Of a stretch of DNA of 36,857 bases, positions 7,658-15,805 are shown piece by piece. The translations under genes were made by a program, and so were the position numbers. The stretch comes from an uncultured Bacilli bacterium. Lineage in GTDB: Bacteria; Bacillota_I; Bacilli_A; RF39; UBA660. Below the pieces are notes generated by a model. It saw only the letters and a list, made by a program, of their open reading frames with translations, was not told the origin of the DNA and ran no database searches. The stretch lies in contig CANQJD010000007.1 in NCBI GenBank assembly GCA_947624175.1, forward strand, positions 1-36,857, in the 5' to 3' direction. How positions within the stretch are numbered: the first letter of the stretch is position 1; every line of letters begins with the position of its first letter.

Positions 7658-8632
7658 ATGTTATTAGAAAAAAAGAAGAATAAAAAGAATATTAAGGTTA
7701 GTAGAATGCAAAAATTAAAGGAAGGACTAAAACCAGGAGAGATAATCAGGCTTAGTTATGATGAGGCTTTCTGTATCATGTTTGGAAATCCTGATCATCT
7801 ATCAATTTTAACATCTCTTTTGTCTAAAATCTTACAAGTAGAGTATGAAGAGTTAGAGGGAAAAATAACTTTAATTCCAAGAAGCGTACCTAATGAAACG
7901 GTCGGAGAATATTTAACTGAAAGAGATGTTGTGGTTAAAATTGATACTAATGATGAGAAAAAAGTATTACTAGAAGTAAATATTAGGTCAGGATTTTATA
8001 ATAGTGTAATAAATAGGAATATTCATTATTTAGAAGAAGAAGCTGTAAGTGGAATATCTCAAAATACTAGTTATGAAGATTCAAGGACAGTTATTCTAGT
8101 AAACTTTAATAATTTTAGTATTCATGATAATGGAAAAATCTTTGATGAATATTTATATCGAAATGAAGAAGGAGAAATCTTAACTGATAAAAGAAAAATT
8201 TTGAATATAAATATTGAAAAATGTTATGATGCATGGTACAATAAAGATGTATTTAAAGGAGATTTCAACTCTTATGAAATGGATTTATTGCTATTATCAG
8301 CAGCTTTATGGACTAATCGTGAGGAAGAGTTTAGAAAAGTAATAGATAATATAGAAATAGATAAAAAGATAAAGAGAGAGATTATGGAGGTATTATTGAG
8401 AATGAAAGAGAATGCCGATTTGGTAAGAAGATACCGAGATTATGAACTTGAAGAAGAAAGAACTGAAAAGGGAATTAGAAATGAAATAAGAGAAAATGCC
8501 ATCAAAGAAACAAAACAAGAAATGGTACTTGCTATGTATACCAACAATGAACCATTTGATAAAATTCAAAAATATAGTGGTTTATCTCAAGAAGAGATAA
8601 AAGAAATAATTAATAATTCCAAAACTAGGTAA
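7658..8632 (+). CDS. Rpn-family PD-(D/E)XK nuclease / putative transposase
   Basis: A 324-residue protein with AAAAGGAG ribosome binding site. Residues about 30-150 carry the Rpn pattern: SYDEAFCIMFGN, LLSKILQV, then TERDVVVKI (Asp about 90) and VLLEVNIR (Glu about 106), followed by the helix with R120 and HYLEEEAVSGI. These fit a PD-(D/E)XK core, although the expected third position (K/Q) is Asn108. The C-terminal third (EERTEKGIRNEI, SQEEIKEIINN) is charged and helical. Rpn proteins in E. coli promote RecA-independent recombination and have been linked to phage defence. They often occur in many copies per genome, and a second, partial member starts this window. The C-terminal tail is duplicated downstream. 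Confidence 0.85.
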   Translation: MLLEKKKNKKNIKVSRMQKLKEGLKPGEIIRLSYDEAFCIMFGNPDHLSILTSLLSKILQVEYEELEGKITLIPRSVPNETVGEYLTERDVVVKIDTNDEKKVLLEVNIRSGFYNSVINRNIHYLEEEAVSGISQNTSYEDSRTVILVNFNNFSIHDNGKIFDEYLYRNEEGEILTDKRKILNINIEKCYDAWYNKDVFKGDFNSYEMDLLLLSAALWTNREEEFRKVIDNIEIDKKIKREIMEVLLRMKENADLVRRYRDYELEEERTEKGIRNEIRENAIKETKQEMVLAMYTNNEPFDKIQKYSGLSQEEIKEIINNSKTR

Positions 8633-8634
8633 AG

Positions 8635-8915
8635 AGGTATTGGTAAGAATGAATGAAGATGCCAGTTTGGTAAGAAAATACCGAGATTATAAACTTGAAG
8701 AAGAAAGAACTGAAAAAGGAATTAGGAATGAGATTTTAACTGAAGGAAAAGAAATTGGTCTAGAAGAAGGAAAAGATATTGGAAAAAAGCAAAAAGAACA
8801 AGAAATGGTTATAAACTTTTATAATCAAAATGTTCCTATTGATATTATTTCTAAAGCAAGTAGCCTATCACAGGAAGAGATAGAAGAAATAATTAATAAT
8901 TATAAAAGTAAATAA
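8635..8915 (+). pseudogene. Second, detached copy of the Rpn C-terminal tail
   Basis: The segment repeats the last 80 or so codons of the preceding gene (SLVRKYRDY, EERTEKGIRNEI, SLSQEEIEEIINN) with high DNA identity, starting at the GAGGTATT that also opens the first copy at 8387. It is in a different frame from the upstream stop, starts only with TTG, and has no ribosome binding site, so I treat it as a tail fragment and not a gene. It contains an extra charged insert (EGKEIGLEEGKDIG) missing from copy 1. A 91-residue peptide could still be made if TTG is used. Confidence 0.75.
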
Positions 8916-8917
8916 TA

Positions 8918-8992
8918 GAAGTATTAAGAATAAAAGAATATATTATTTTTTTTCAAAAAAATACCAAGATTATAAAAAGGAAAATTAGAAAC
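8918..8992 (+). repeat. Third, degenerate copy of the Rpn tail unit
   Basis: GAAGTATTAAGAATAAAAG matches the opening of copies 1 and 2, and ATACCAAGATTATAAA followed by AAGGAAAATTAG matches the RYRDYK...EKGIR coding stretch with an internal deletion. No frame is left open. Confidence 0.6.
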
Positions 8993-9083
8993 TATCATTA
9001 AAAATAAATAGAATTAATATCAATAAATAGAAATTAGTCACGAATATTTGTATAAATTATTGAATTAATAACACAATAATAGT

Positions 9084-9401
9084 ATGAAAACAAAATATAA
9101 AATAAATAAAAATGAATTAATTTTAGATATTAAGTTTTTATATGATATGGGTTTTGATAAAAATAATCCTGAAGATATTTTCAAGTATGTAAATAGATTT
9201 TTAAAAAATCAAAAAATTAAATTCTATGGGAATCGGATTCTTCTTTATGTGGATGGTATTTTTCTAGGTATAATTCATACTACTTCTTTATATTTAAAAA
9301 AATTACATTTAAAAAATAATTATTTAGAACTAAACTTTTATAATAGTTATTTTGAAAGTTTTGAGATACTAGAATTTAATGTTAAAAAAATTAATGCCTA
9401 A
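9084..9401 (+). CDS. Hypothetical 105-residue protein
   Basis: I do not recognise this family. The predicted peptide has a plausible folded composition (KFYGNRILLYVDGIFLGII then alternating hydrophobic strands) and no signal peptide or membrane helix. No convincing ribosome binding site precedes the ATG. A strong bidirectional terminator begins at its last codons, which supports a transcribed gene ending here. It sits between Rpn tail debris and a convergent lipoprotein gene. Confidence 0.5.
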   Translation: MKTKYKINKNELILDIKFLYDMGFDKNNPEDIFKYVNRFLKNQKIKFYGNRILLYVDGIFLGIIHTTSLYLKKLHLKNNYLELNFYNSYFESFEILEFNVKKINA

Positions 9402-9425
9402 ATTTAATTAAGCATTAATCTTTTT
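9390..9425. terminator. Bidirectional terminator between convergent genes
   Basis: ATTAATGC, a 14-base loop and GCATTAAT form an 8-bp stem with T runs on both strands. It serves the hypothetical gene at 9084 and the lipoprotein gene at 9424. Confidence 0.85.
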
Positions 9426-10554
9426 ATTTTAAGGATGCAACGGTTGCATCAGTACTTATTGAATTAGCAATTTCTAATAATTCTTGAGCACTCATAACAT
9501 CTGATACAATATAATATTCAATATTACCACTAGTCCAATTAAGAGAATTATCCGTTACAGCTCCAATGGTATCTCCAACCATAAGTGGTTCACCATAAGT
9601 TGGGATAACTGTAAATTCTTTGGAAACAGAAACGGTTTCTTCAACTAAAGTAAAGCCTTTCTCGCCACCAAAAGTTAAAATTACTCGTTCCCCATCAGTT
9701 TTATCAACTTTTTCTTGTTCTTCAAGAACTGTACCAGTAGGTAAATATAATGGATAAATTATATCTTCTAAAGTGGCTGTTTCAGTAGTTTTATCTTTAT
9801 CTTCACTTGGTGTTTGACTTTCATTAGTATCAGTAGTTGTTTCATTATTTGTATTATTATCCGTTGTATTTTCTTTATCTTTATCAGTAGTATTCTCATT
9901 ATCTTTTGCTGTATTATTATTATTCGTATTTGTATTAATTATACTATTTACTTCAAAATATGACTCATCAAAAGTCGGACCATAATCAATATTCGTAATT
10001 TCAAAAGTCATTTCAACTTCATCATTAGCATTTAAAACTTCAACTTTTGTAATTTTTAAATCTTTATCAACCGTTACTCTTTGTTTAGTTAAATTAGGAT
10101 TATTTGGATAATTAACACTACTTGTAAAGATATAATTAGAATCTTTTTCTTCTTTCGTTAGTTTACTATCATTATTTAAGTCATCAATAATTGATGCTAA
10201 AAGATAGATTTGAGAATTATTATAAGGCCAATCACTTTGGAATTTGAAACTCTTATTTAAACTTGGTGTTAGAACAAAAACTCCTTCATCGTTTCTTAAA
10301 ATTACTTGTTCATGATTATTAGCCGTATTAACTAATGATACTCGAAACTTATCTTTAGCCATATAACTAACACTTACATTATAATTATAGGAATTATTAT
10401 TATTTTTAACTGTTAAATTACCATTTACAGTATAACTATCTAGTTTATTTATTTTATCTGTTAAATCTTTAAATATTGTATCAACACTATTCTTGCCACA
10501 GCCTGTAATAAAGATAGCACTAAGTACTATTAACAAAATAAATATTTTTTTCAT
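9424..10554 (-). CDS. LolA-fold sporulation lipoprotein, YdcC/GerS type, with C-terminal DUF4367-like domain
   Basis: A 376-residue lipoprotein: the signal peptide ends ITGCG (lipobox Cys about 19). Residues about 25-205 fit the LolA-like fold of the YdcC/GerS group: KLDSYTVNGNLTV, FRVSLVN, LNKSFKFQSDWPYNNSQIYLLASI. A low-complexity Asn/Thr/Asp/Glu linker follows (about 210-255), then a domain with GFTLVEETVSV, a Trp in NWTSGNIEYYIV and ELLEIANSI at the end, which is typical of DUF4367. In B. subtilis ydcC is a mother-cell sporulation gene. In C. difficile GerS is needed for cortex modification and germination. The same role here is inference, consistent with cwlJ and spoIIQ in the window. 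The ribosome binding site is AAGGGG. Confidence 0.75.
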   Translation of the reverse strand: MKKIFILLIVLSAIFITGCGKNSVDTIFKDLTDKINKLDSYTVNGNLTVKNNNNSYNYNVSVSYMAKDKFRVSLVNTANNHEQVILRNDEGVFVLTPSLNKSFKFQSDWPYNNSQIYLLASIIDDLNNDSKLTKEEKDSNYIFTSSVNYPNNPNLTKQRVTVDKDLKITKVEVLNANDEVEMTFEITNIDYGPTFDESYFEVNSIINTNTNNNNTAKDNENTTDKDKENTTDNNTNNETTTDTNESQTPSEDKDKTTETATLEDIIYPLYLPTGTVLEEQEKVDKTDGERVILTFGGEKGFTLVEETVSVSKEFTVIPTYGEPLMVGDTIGAVTDNSLNWTSGNIEYYIVSDVMSAQELLEIANSISTDATVASLK

Positions 10555-10664
10555 TTAAAAACCCCTTTTTCTTTCTTTTCAATTAATTATATTTAAGAGT
10601 TTTTTAAATATTCATGAATAATTTTAAATATTTTGTTTATGATAGTTAGTGATAGGAGGAGTTT

Positions 10665-10868
10665 ATGCAAATATTACAAAAAATAGCCTTAGTATTTACA
10701 ATAATTGGGGCAATTAACTGGGGCTTAATTGGAATTTTTGATTTTGACCTTGTAGCAGCAATATTCGGAGACATGACTTTATTAAGTAGAATTGTCTATA
10801 CAATTGTTGGTATTGCCGGATTAATAAATATTGGTCTATTATTTACAGACTATAAAGAAGGAAAATAA
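10665..10868 (+). CDS. DUF378 family small membrane protein
   Basis: A 67-residue protein with two membrane helices (about 7-28 and 41-61). GAINWGLIGIFDFDLVAAIFG followed by a second helix with YTIVGIAGL is the DUF378 (YuzA-like) signature. The function of the family is unknown. AGGAGGAG precedes the ATG, and a strong terminator follows at once. The gene is monocistronic and divergent from the lipoprotein gene. Confidence 0.9.
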   Translation: MQILQKIALVFTIIGAINWGLIGIFDFDLVAAIFGDMTLLSRIVYTIVGIAGLINIGLLFTDYKEGK

Positions 10869-10895
10869 AAAAATTCGCGATGAACGAATTTTTTT
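10867..10895. terminator. Bidirectional terminator between DUF378 gene and transporter gene
   Basis: AAAAATTCG-CGATGAA-CGAATTTTT, a 9-bp stem with T tracts on both strands, lies between two convergent genes. Confidence 0.85.
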
Positions 10896-10916
10896 CTTGG
10901 TTTAATTTACTAATTG

Positions 10917-12374
10917 TTAAACAACTTTAAACACAATAATGATAATAAAGGTTGCTATAGCAATTAATAATAATTCTAAGAAGAACTTCCAAATGTTCTT
11001 TACCCAATCTTTATAAGATACCTTTAAGTAACTAATAACACCTAATAAGACAATACTTGTTGGAGCAATTAATAAGGCTAAACCTTGCATTGCTTGCATA
11101 ATAAATTCAACAAGTGGATAAACACTGGTATCTTGAATGACACTCATAACATAAGGTAAAAAGTTTGAAGCTGCATAGTTAACATCAACATAGAAGACGC
11201 TTGCTATAAAGCTTGATAAAGAAAGGGTTAAAGCATTAAAGCCATTAGTTATTTCCATAAGTGGTCTTAATAAAGTTAAAACAAATGGATGATTAACTGA
11301 TAGAACTAAAACTAAATAAGCAAGGAAGATTAGTAAAGCAGGTAAAGCAAATTTTTTAGCACCTTCTTTATAGCCTTCGAATATATCATTAGGTTTAATT
11401 CTATAAATAATAGCTAGAACAATCGTTGCAAGTACTAAGAACATCGTAAAATCAGTAACTGTCCAAGTACCAATTGCACCTGAAAACATCTGACTTGTTC
11501 CAATTAAATTAGCAAATATTGGATATCCCCAAGCCTTGAAGTTCATAACATTAGTATTAAATGTTTCAAATATAGAAACTCCAAATGCACCAGAGAAATC
11601 AATAGCACCTAAAATCATTAGAACTAAAACTAAATCAAAGATAACGATTGCTGGCCAAATAGCCCGTTTCTTTCCTTTACGACTTTTTAGTTCATACTTT
11701 TCAGCAATAAGTTCTTTACCTTCATCATCCTTCTTGATTTTATCTTTCTTTAAACGCCAAACAACATTAAATGTCAATAAAGCAATACCAATAATTAAAA
11801 TGGCTAACCTAAACCAAAGTAAATCAGTATAACTTGTTCCTAAACTTTCAATGTAAACACCTGTTATAGGTTTAGCAAATAAAGAACCGACAAAACCAAC
11901 AGCAATTGAACCTATTAAAGTCGTTGCAGCTGTAATTCTATCATGTCCCATTACAAGAATGATAGATGCTAAAAGTGGTAAAACAAAGATAAGTTCATAA
12001 CTAAAGCCACAGAATGCAACAATTGTTGCTAAAACTGCTATCACAGTTGCAAAGAAAATAATTTCCTTTCCTTTAAATATTTTTGCAATTTTATCAACTA
12101 CTTTTCTATAAGCACCTGTTTTTTCAAATACTCCATAGAATGCACCAACTGCTAAAACAAATAGAGTAGGATGCATGAAGTAATAAGTTAGAATAATAAG
12201 TGGATAACCTAAAATATCAAATATTCCAGCTGGATAACGATAATCTAAATTAAGGAATTCTCCAAATCCACCCATGATTCCATTATTGTAATAAGCAATA
12301 GGTAAAATCCAAGTAAGTAAGAATGTTGCTAAAATTGCAATTAATAGTACCTTCAATGTGTTATTCTTTTTCAT
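10917..12374 (-). CDS. Polytopic membrane transporter, YfcC/C4-dicarboxylate (ion transporter) superfamily-like
   Basis: The start is placed at 12374 (MKKNNTLK): GGGAGGTCAAA precedes it, and the longer ORF-track start overlaps the promoter -10. The product is about 485 residues with a dozen hydrophobic segments. It opens with LLTWILPIAYY, like the WILPAGxY motif of YfcC-type anaerobic carriers, and contains the internal FVLAVGAFYGVFEKTG block and a second half repeating the fold. The substrate is not evident; the family carries C4-dicarboxylates, amino acids or peptides, often by Na+/H+ exchange. It is divergent from ldh with shared upstream repeats, hinting at co-regulated fermentation and solute exchange. 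Confidence 0.6.
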   Translation of the reverse strand: MKKNNTLKVLLIAILATFLLTWILPIAYYNNGIMGGFGEFLNLDYRYPAGIFDILGYPLIILTYYFMHPTLFVLAVGAFYGVFEKTGAYRKVVDKIAKIFKGKEIIFFATVIAVLATIVAFCGFSYELIFVLPLLASIILVMGHDRITAATTLIGSIAVGFVGSLFAKPITGVYIESLGTSYTDLLWFRLAILIIGIALLTFNVVWRLKKDKIKKDDEGKELIAEKYELKSRKGKKRAIWPAIVIFDLVLVLMILGAIDFSGAFGVSIFETFNTNVMNFKAWGYPIFANLIGTSQMFSGAIGTWTVTDFTMFLVLATIVLAIIYRIKPNDIFEGYKEGAKKFALPALLIFLAYLVLVLSVNHPFVLTLLRPLMEITNGFNALTLSLSSFIASVFYVDVNYAASNFLPYVMSVIQDTSVYPLVEFIMQAMQGLALLIAPTSIVLLGVISYLKVSYKDWVKNIWKFFLELLLIAIATFIIIIVFKVV

Positions 12375-12391
12375 TTTGACCTCCCAATACA

Positions 12392-12421
12392 ATTATATAA
12401 TACTTTTTCTCTGAAAATCAA
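12392..12421 (-). promoter_or_regulatory. Promoter of the transporter gene
   Basis: Minus strand TTGATT, 18 bp, TATAAT. The predicted transcription start is about 10 nt before the start codon at 12374, which excludes the upstream ATG at 12392. Confidence 0.7.
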
Positions 12422-12424
12422 CTT

Positions 12425-12444
12425 ATTTCACACTAATTTCACAC
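12425..12444. repeat. Direct repeat in the ldh/transporter intergenic region
   Basis: ATTTCACAC occurs twice, 11 bp apart start to start (about one helical turn), just upstream of the transporter -35 and about 40 bp before the ldh -10. It may be a regulator binding site. It resembles Rex half-sites (TTGTGA/TCACAA) but is direct, not inverted. Confidence 0.4.
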
Positions 12445-12483
12445 AATTTCTAAAAAAATCTATTAATAAATCTAAACTTCGGT

Positions 12484-12489
12484 TATAAT
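12484..12489 (+). promoter_or_regulatory. -10 element of ldh
   Basis: A perfect TATAAT lies 24 bp before the ldh ATG. No good -35 is visible at 16-18 bp, as expected if an activator is used. Confidence 0.5.
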
Positions 12490-12513
12490 AGTAGTAGAAA
12501 AGGATATGATGTT

Positions 12514-13425
12514 ATGAATAATAAAGTAGTTTTAATTGGATGCGGAAATGTTGGTTCTAGTTATGCTTATGCAATTATTAATCAACGAACCAAAGTAAGT
12601 GAATTAGTTATCATTGATACTAATAAAGATAAGGCTTTAGGAGATGTAATGGACTTAAATCATTCTTTGGCTTTTGCACCTTCGAAATTAAAAATTAGAG
12701 TAGGGGATTATTCAGAAGTTAGAGATGCTAAAATTGTTTGTATAACGGCTGGTATAAATCAAAAACCTGGTGAGACAAGACTTGATTTAATTTCTAAAAA
12801 TCGAGAAATTATTAAAGATATTACAAATCAAGTTATGGATAATGGTTTTAATGGTATCTTTCTAATTGCAACTAACCCACTTGATGTAATGACCACTTTA
12901 GTTTATAGATTTGCAAAAGAAAAAAATCCAAGTTTTAAACCTAACCAAGTAATTGGATCAGGTACAACTTTAGATACTTCAAGACTTCGTTATTTAATAG
13001 GCGATAAATTAAAAATTAACCCAACTAATATTCATGCTTATGTAATGGGTGAACATGGTGACAGTGAGTTTGTCCCTTGGAGTAATGCAACCGTTGGTCT
13101 TAATCCGATTAGTAATTATTTAAATCAAGATGAACTAGAAAAAATCTATGTTGAAGTCAGAGATTCAGCCTATCGAATAATTGAAAGAAAAGGTTTTACA
13201 AATTTTGGAATAGGAGTTTGTTTAGTAAAAATAACAAATGCTATTTTAGGTGATGAAAATACCATTATTACTATTTCTTGTTATAATGAAGATAATGATA
13301 TTTTTATCAGTCAACCAGCAATTATTAATAAAGATGGAGTAAGAGAAAAGATTAAGCTTCATTTAAATGAAAATGAAAAACAATTATTTACAAAATCAAT
13401 AGATATAATTAAAAACGAACTTTAA
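12514..13425 (+). CDS. ldh: L-lactate dehydrogenase
   Basis: A 303-residue enzyme reducing pyruvate to L-lactate with NADH, regenerating NAD+ at the end of glycolysis. Visible motifs: nucleotide-binding GCGNVGSS (9-16), coenzyme-loop NQKPGETRLDL with Gln83 (the lactate-specificity position; Arg would mean malate) and Arg89, substrate-binding SGTTLDTSRLR with Asp154 and Arg157, and catalytic His181 in GEHGDSE. The length is slightly short of the usual 310-320. Cytoplasmic tetramer in this family. AAAGGA precedes the ATG by 9 bp. Confidence 0.95.
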   Translation: MNNKVVLIGCGNVGSSYAYAIINQRTKVSELVIIDTNKDKALGDVMDLNHSLAFAPSKLKIRVGDYSEVRDAKIVCITAGINQKPGETRLDLISKNREIIKDITNQVMDNGFNGIFLIATNPLDVMTTLVYRFAKEKNPSFKPNQVIGSGTTLDTSRLRYLIGDKLKINPTNIHAYVMGEHGDSEFVPWSNATVGLNPISNYLNQDELEKIYVEVRDSAYRIIERKGFTNFGIGVCLVKITNAILGDENTIITISCYNEDNDIFISQPAIINKDGVREKIKLHLNENEKQLFTKSIDIIKNEL

Positions 13426-13447
13426 AAAGAGCCACATCCCGTGGCTC
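13424..13447 (-). terminator. Terminator of the 13499 gene
   Basis: GAGCCAC-GGGAT-GTGGCTC followed by TTTTT on the minus strand. The T run exists on that strand only, so it stops leftward transcription, even though it sits right after ldh. Confidence 0.75.
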
Positions 13448-13475
13448 ATTATAGTTTATGATTAATAAATTTTTT

Positions 13476-13500
13476 ATCCACCAAAACGGTGGATAATTTT
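13476..13500 (+). terminator. Terminator of ldh
   Basis: ATCCACC-AAAAC-GGTGGAT followed by AATTTTATTTTT on the plus strand, about 50 bp after ldh. Confidence 0.7.
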
Positions 13501-14014
13501 ATTTTTGATAATTTAATTTTAATTTTTTAGTTTCTTGATTAATAATTCCAAATATTCCTAATAATTCTAAAGTATCGTTCTTTAATTCTTGATTTTCCAT
13601 ATCTGGAACTTCTAAACCACTTTTTTTTAGATAAGCAATATTGGAAAGAGGAGTAATTGAATTATACTTTTCTACATATTTCCTAATTGCATAAGCAAAT
13701 ACTTCAATTTTATTAATTTGCTCTTTGGTAAATAAACTTAATAATACAAATAATCTTCTTGTATTGTAACCATTATAAAAACCATATATATAATCTTTTT
13801 TACTATCTAATTCATTTAACACACTTTCTAATTCTTCAGATACAACTCCATTTTCCCAAATAAAATTAAAATAATCATATATATTATATTCTTTAAATAA
13901 ATAGATTAAACTTTGAACATCAGTATGTTTTGTATCTTTATCTAAACCATATGCTTTTTGAAAAACTTCTCCATATAAAGCTAAAATAATTTGTTCATCA
14001 TAATTAAAATTCAT
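13499..14014 (-). CDS. Hypothetical protein, possibly YwgA/DUF4065-like
   Basis: The start at 14014 (MNFNYDEQ) is preceded by GGGAGGG at the right distance. The ORF-track start 18 codons earlier lies in the promoter. The product is 171 residues, soluble and helical. VQSLIYLFKEYNIYDYFNFI and then VVSEELESVLNEL loosely recall the pattern of YwgA or SocA-like (DUF4065) proteins, where a GPYS-type turn precedes such a helix, but the key residues are not clear. It is convergent with ldh. I give no function. Confidence 0.6.
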   Translation of the reverse strand: MNFNYDEQIILALYGEVFQKAYGLDKDTKHTDVQSLIYLFKEYNIYDYFNFIWENGVVSEELESVLNELDSKKDYIYGFYNGYNTRRLFVLLSLFTKEQINKIEVFAYAIRKYVEKYNSITPLSNIAYLKKSGLEVPDMENQELKNDTLELLGIFGIINQETKKLKLNYQK

Positions 14015-14039
14015 AAGCCCTCCCGTAACAAACTTTATT

Positions 14040-14068
14040 ATAATATCATTAACGATATTCAAAATCAA
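14040..14068 (-). promoter_or_regulatory. Promoter of the 13499 gene with palindrome in the spacer
   Basis: Minus strand TTGATT, 17 bp, TATTAT. The spacer holds AATATCATTAACGATATT (plus strand 14042-14059), an 18-bp palindrome with one mismatched pair. Confidence 0.55.
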
Positions 14069-14105
14069 GGATTAATTTCTATTTTAGTAGATTTTTTTTT
14101 AATTA

Positions 14106-14116
14106 TATAATATAAT
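14106..14116 (+). promoter_or_regulatory. -10 region of the DUF975-CmpB gene
   Basis: Two overlapping TATAAT hexamers lie 20-30 bp before the ATG. No clear -35 is seen in the T-rich stretch upstream. Confidence 0.45.
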
Positions 14117-14136
14117 TAATTCAGTTGAGGTAGTTT

Positions 14137-15675
14137 ATGGAAAATAGAAAAGTATTGAAAAAAAGAGCTAGAAAAAGTGTTAAATCTCATTATTTTAGAA
14201 ATGTTTTATTAGTTTTTCTTGCTTCAATTATTATTGCTGGTGGATATGATTATGTAACTAATATTTTAGATTCTAAACCAATCATTAATAGTGAAAGAGG
14301 TAATATAGCTCTTAATATTCCGGAGGCTTCAAAGAATAATATTGAAGTAATTGATGAATTTTTAAATAAGCATGATACTGCTAAAGAAGATACAACTAAT
14401 AAAAAATATAATCGAGGAGTACTAGCTGTTTTCTTTAACCAAATAAGTGAAAATGATTCTTTTATTTTTGGAACTTTAAATGCTATCAATCACTTTTTAT
14501 TTAAAGGTAATGTAAGTGTTCTAATTACTAGTTTAATTGCTGTTACTATTTCCTTTGCTATTTATTTATTAGTTCAAAATGTTATTATTATAGGTCGAAA
14601 CCGGTATTTTTTAGAGCAAAGGAAATATCGAAATACAAAAATAGATAAACTTTTATTTCCTTATAAAGTTAGAAAGACTTTGCATCTTGCTAAAATTTTA
14701 TTTATAAGAATTATTTATCAGTTCCTATGGGACTTAACTATCATTGGTGGTATTATTAAACACTATGAATATATCATGATACCTTATGTATTAGCTGAAA
14801 ATCCTAATTTATCAAAAAAAGAAGCATTCATGTTAACAAAAGAGATGACCTATGGGGAAAAGTTCAATATTTTTAAACTTGATTTAAGTTTCTTAGGTTG
14901 GAAGATTTTAGCTGCTTTTACTTTTAATTTAACTAGTATTTTCTATTTTGATATTTACCAAGAATGTACATATGCTGAACTTTATATGAATTTAAGAAGT
15001 AAAGTTAAAAATAAATATCCTAAACTATTAAATGATACTTATTTAGATATTGAAGAGGAAAAAGAAGAAGAATATCCAAAAGAAGGTTATAAAATTCCAT
15101 TTAAAGTTCATCGTAAATGGTTAAATATTGATTATCGTAGAAATTATAGTGTTACTAATTATATTTTATTCTTCTTTAGTTTTTCAATGGTAGGTTGGAT
15201 ATATGAAGTTGTGTTAGGTTTAGTAAATGGTGGAGAATTTATCAATCGTGGAACAATGATAGGTCCTTGGTTACCAATTTATGGTTATGGTGGAATCTTA
15301 ATCTTGCTTTTACTAAAACCTTTCAGGGAAAAACCTTGGTTAATCTTTCTATTATCATTTATTCTTTGTGGAATAGTTGAATATGGAACTGCTTGGTATT
15401 TAGAGGCCGTTAATGGTATGCGCTGGTGGGATTATAGTGGTTATTTCATGAATATTCAAGGAAGAGTATGTTTGGAAGGTTTATTAGTCTTTGGTCTTGG
15501 TGGTTGTGGATTTACTTATTTGTTTGCACCACTTCTAGATAACATATTTAATAATATTAAACCTAAAATAAAAATAATTATTTGTTCAATTTTACTTATC
15601 TGTTATGGAGCTGACTTTGTTTATTCAACAATTAATCCAAATACAGGTTATGGAATTACAACTAATTATGATTAA
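14137..15675 (+). CDS. DUF975 / ABC_trans_CmpB fusion membrane protein
   Basis: A 512-residue polytopic protein made of two recognisable halves. Residues about 1-290 fit DUF975: RARKSVKSHY at the start, YEYIMIPYVLAENPNLSKKEAF, then KLDLSFLGWKILAAFT. Residues about 335-500 fit the CmpB family (PF06541, putative ABC transporter permease): FFFSFSMVGWIYEV, NRGTMIGPWLPIYGYG, EYGTAWYLE, RWWDYS and NIQGRVCLEGLLVFG. Despite its name, the CmpB family has no proven transport role. No ATPase gene is adjacent. The gene is monocistronic with its own terminator. Confidence 0.85.
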   Translation: MENRKVLKKRARKSVKSHYFRNVLLVFLASIIIAGGYDYVTNILDSKPIINSERGNIALNIPEASKNNIEVIDEFLNKHDTAKEDTTNKKYNRGVLAVFFNQISENDSFIFGTLNAINHFLFKGNVSVLITSLIAVTISFAIYLLVQNVIIIGRNRYFLEQRKYRNTKIDKLLFPYKVRKTLHLAKILFIRIIYQFLWDLTIIGGIIKHYEYIMIPYVLAENPNLSKKEAFMLTKEMTYGEKFNIFKLDLSFLGWKILAAFTFNLTSIFYFDIYQECTYAELYMNLRSKVKNKYPKLLNDTYLDIEEEKEEEYPKEGYKIPFKVHRKWLNIDYRRNYSVTNYILFFFSFSMVGWIYEVVLGLVNGGEFINRGTMIGPWLPIYGYGGILILLLLKPFREKPWLIFLLSFILCGIVEYGTAWYLEAVNGMRWWDYSGYFMNIQGRVCLEGLLVFGLGGCGFTYLFAPLLDNIFNNIKPKIKIIICSILLICYGADFVYSTINPNTGYGITTNYD

Positions 15676-15678
15676 ATT

Positions 15679-15701
15679 GAAGTCTTATGACTTCTTTTTT
15701 T
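15679..15701 (+). terminator. Terminator of the DUF975-CmpB gene
   Basis: GAAGTC-TTAT-GACTTC followed by seven T. Confidence 0.85.
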
Positions 15702-15752
15702 AATTATTTTAATTTTATATAACTAAAAGTGTAGTATTTGAAAAACCAATGC

Positions 15753-15758
15753 TATAAT
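15753..15758 (+). promoter_or_regulatory. Extended -10 promoter of the 15822 gene
   Basis: ATGCTATAAT is an extended -10. The -35 at 17 bp (GTAGTA) is poor. Transcription should begin near 15765, exactly where a leader hairpin begins. Confidence 0.55.
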
Positions 15759-15764
15759 GAAGGC

Positions 15765-15805
15765 ACATCTTATAAAGAACCCATAATACTCTAATTATGA
15801 GATGT
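15765..15805 (+). promoter_or_regulatory. Structured mRNA leader hairpin
   Basis: ACATCT (15765-15770) pairs with AGATGT (15800-15805), and CATAAT (15782-15787) with ATTATG (15794-15799). The two stems stack directly on the 3' side and leave an 11-nt bulge on the 5' side. The GAGAGGAGG ribosome binding site follows within a few bases. Confidence 0.5.

Noticed and set aside
8640-8915. The 91-residue ORF as an independent gene
   Set aside because: It is a duplicate of the upstream gene's tail with a TTG start, no ribosome binding site and a further decayed copy after it.
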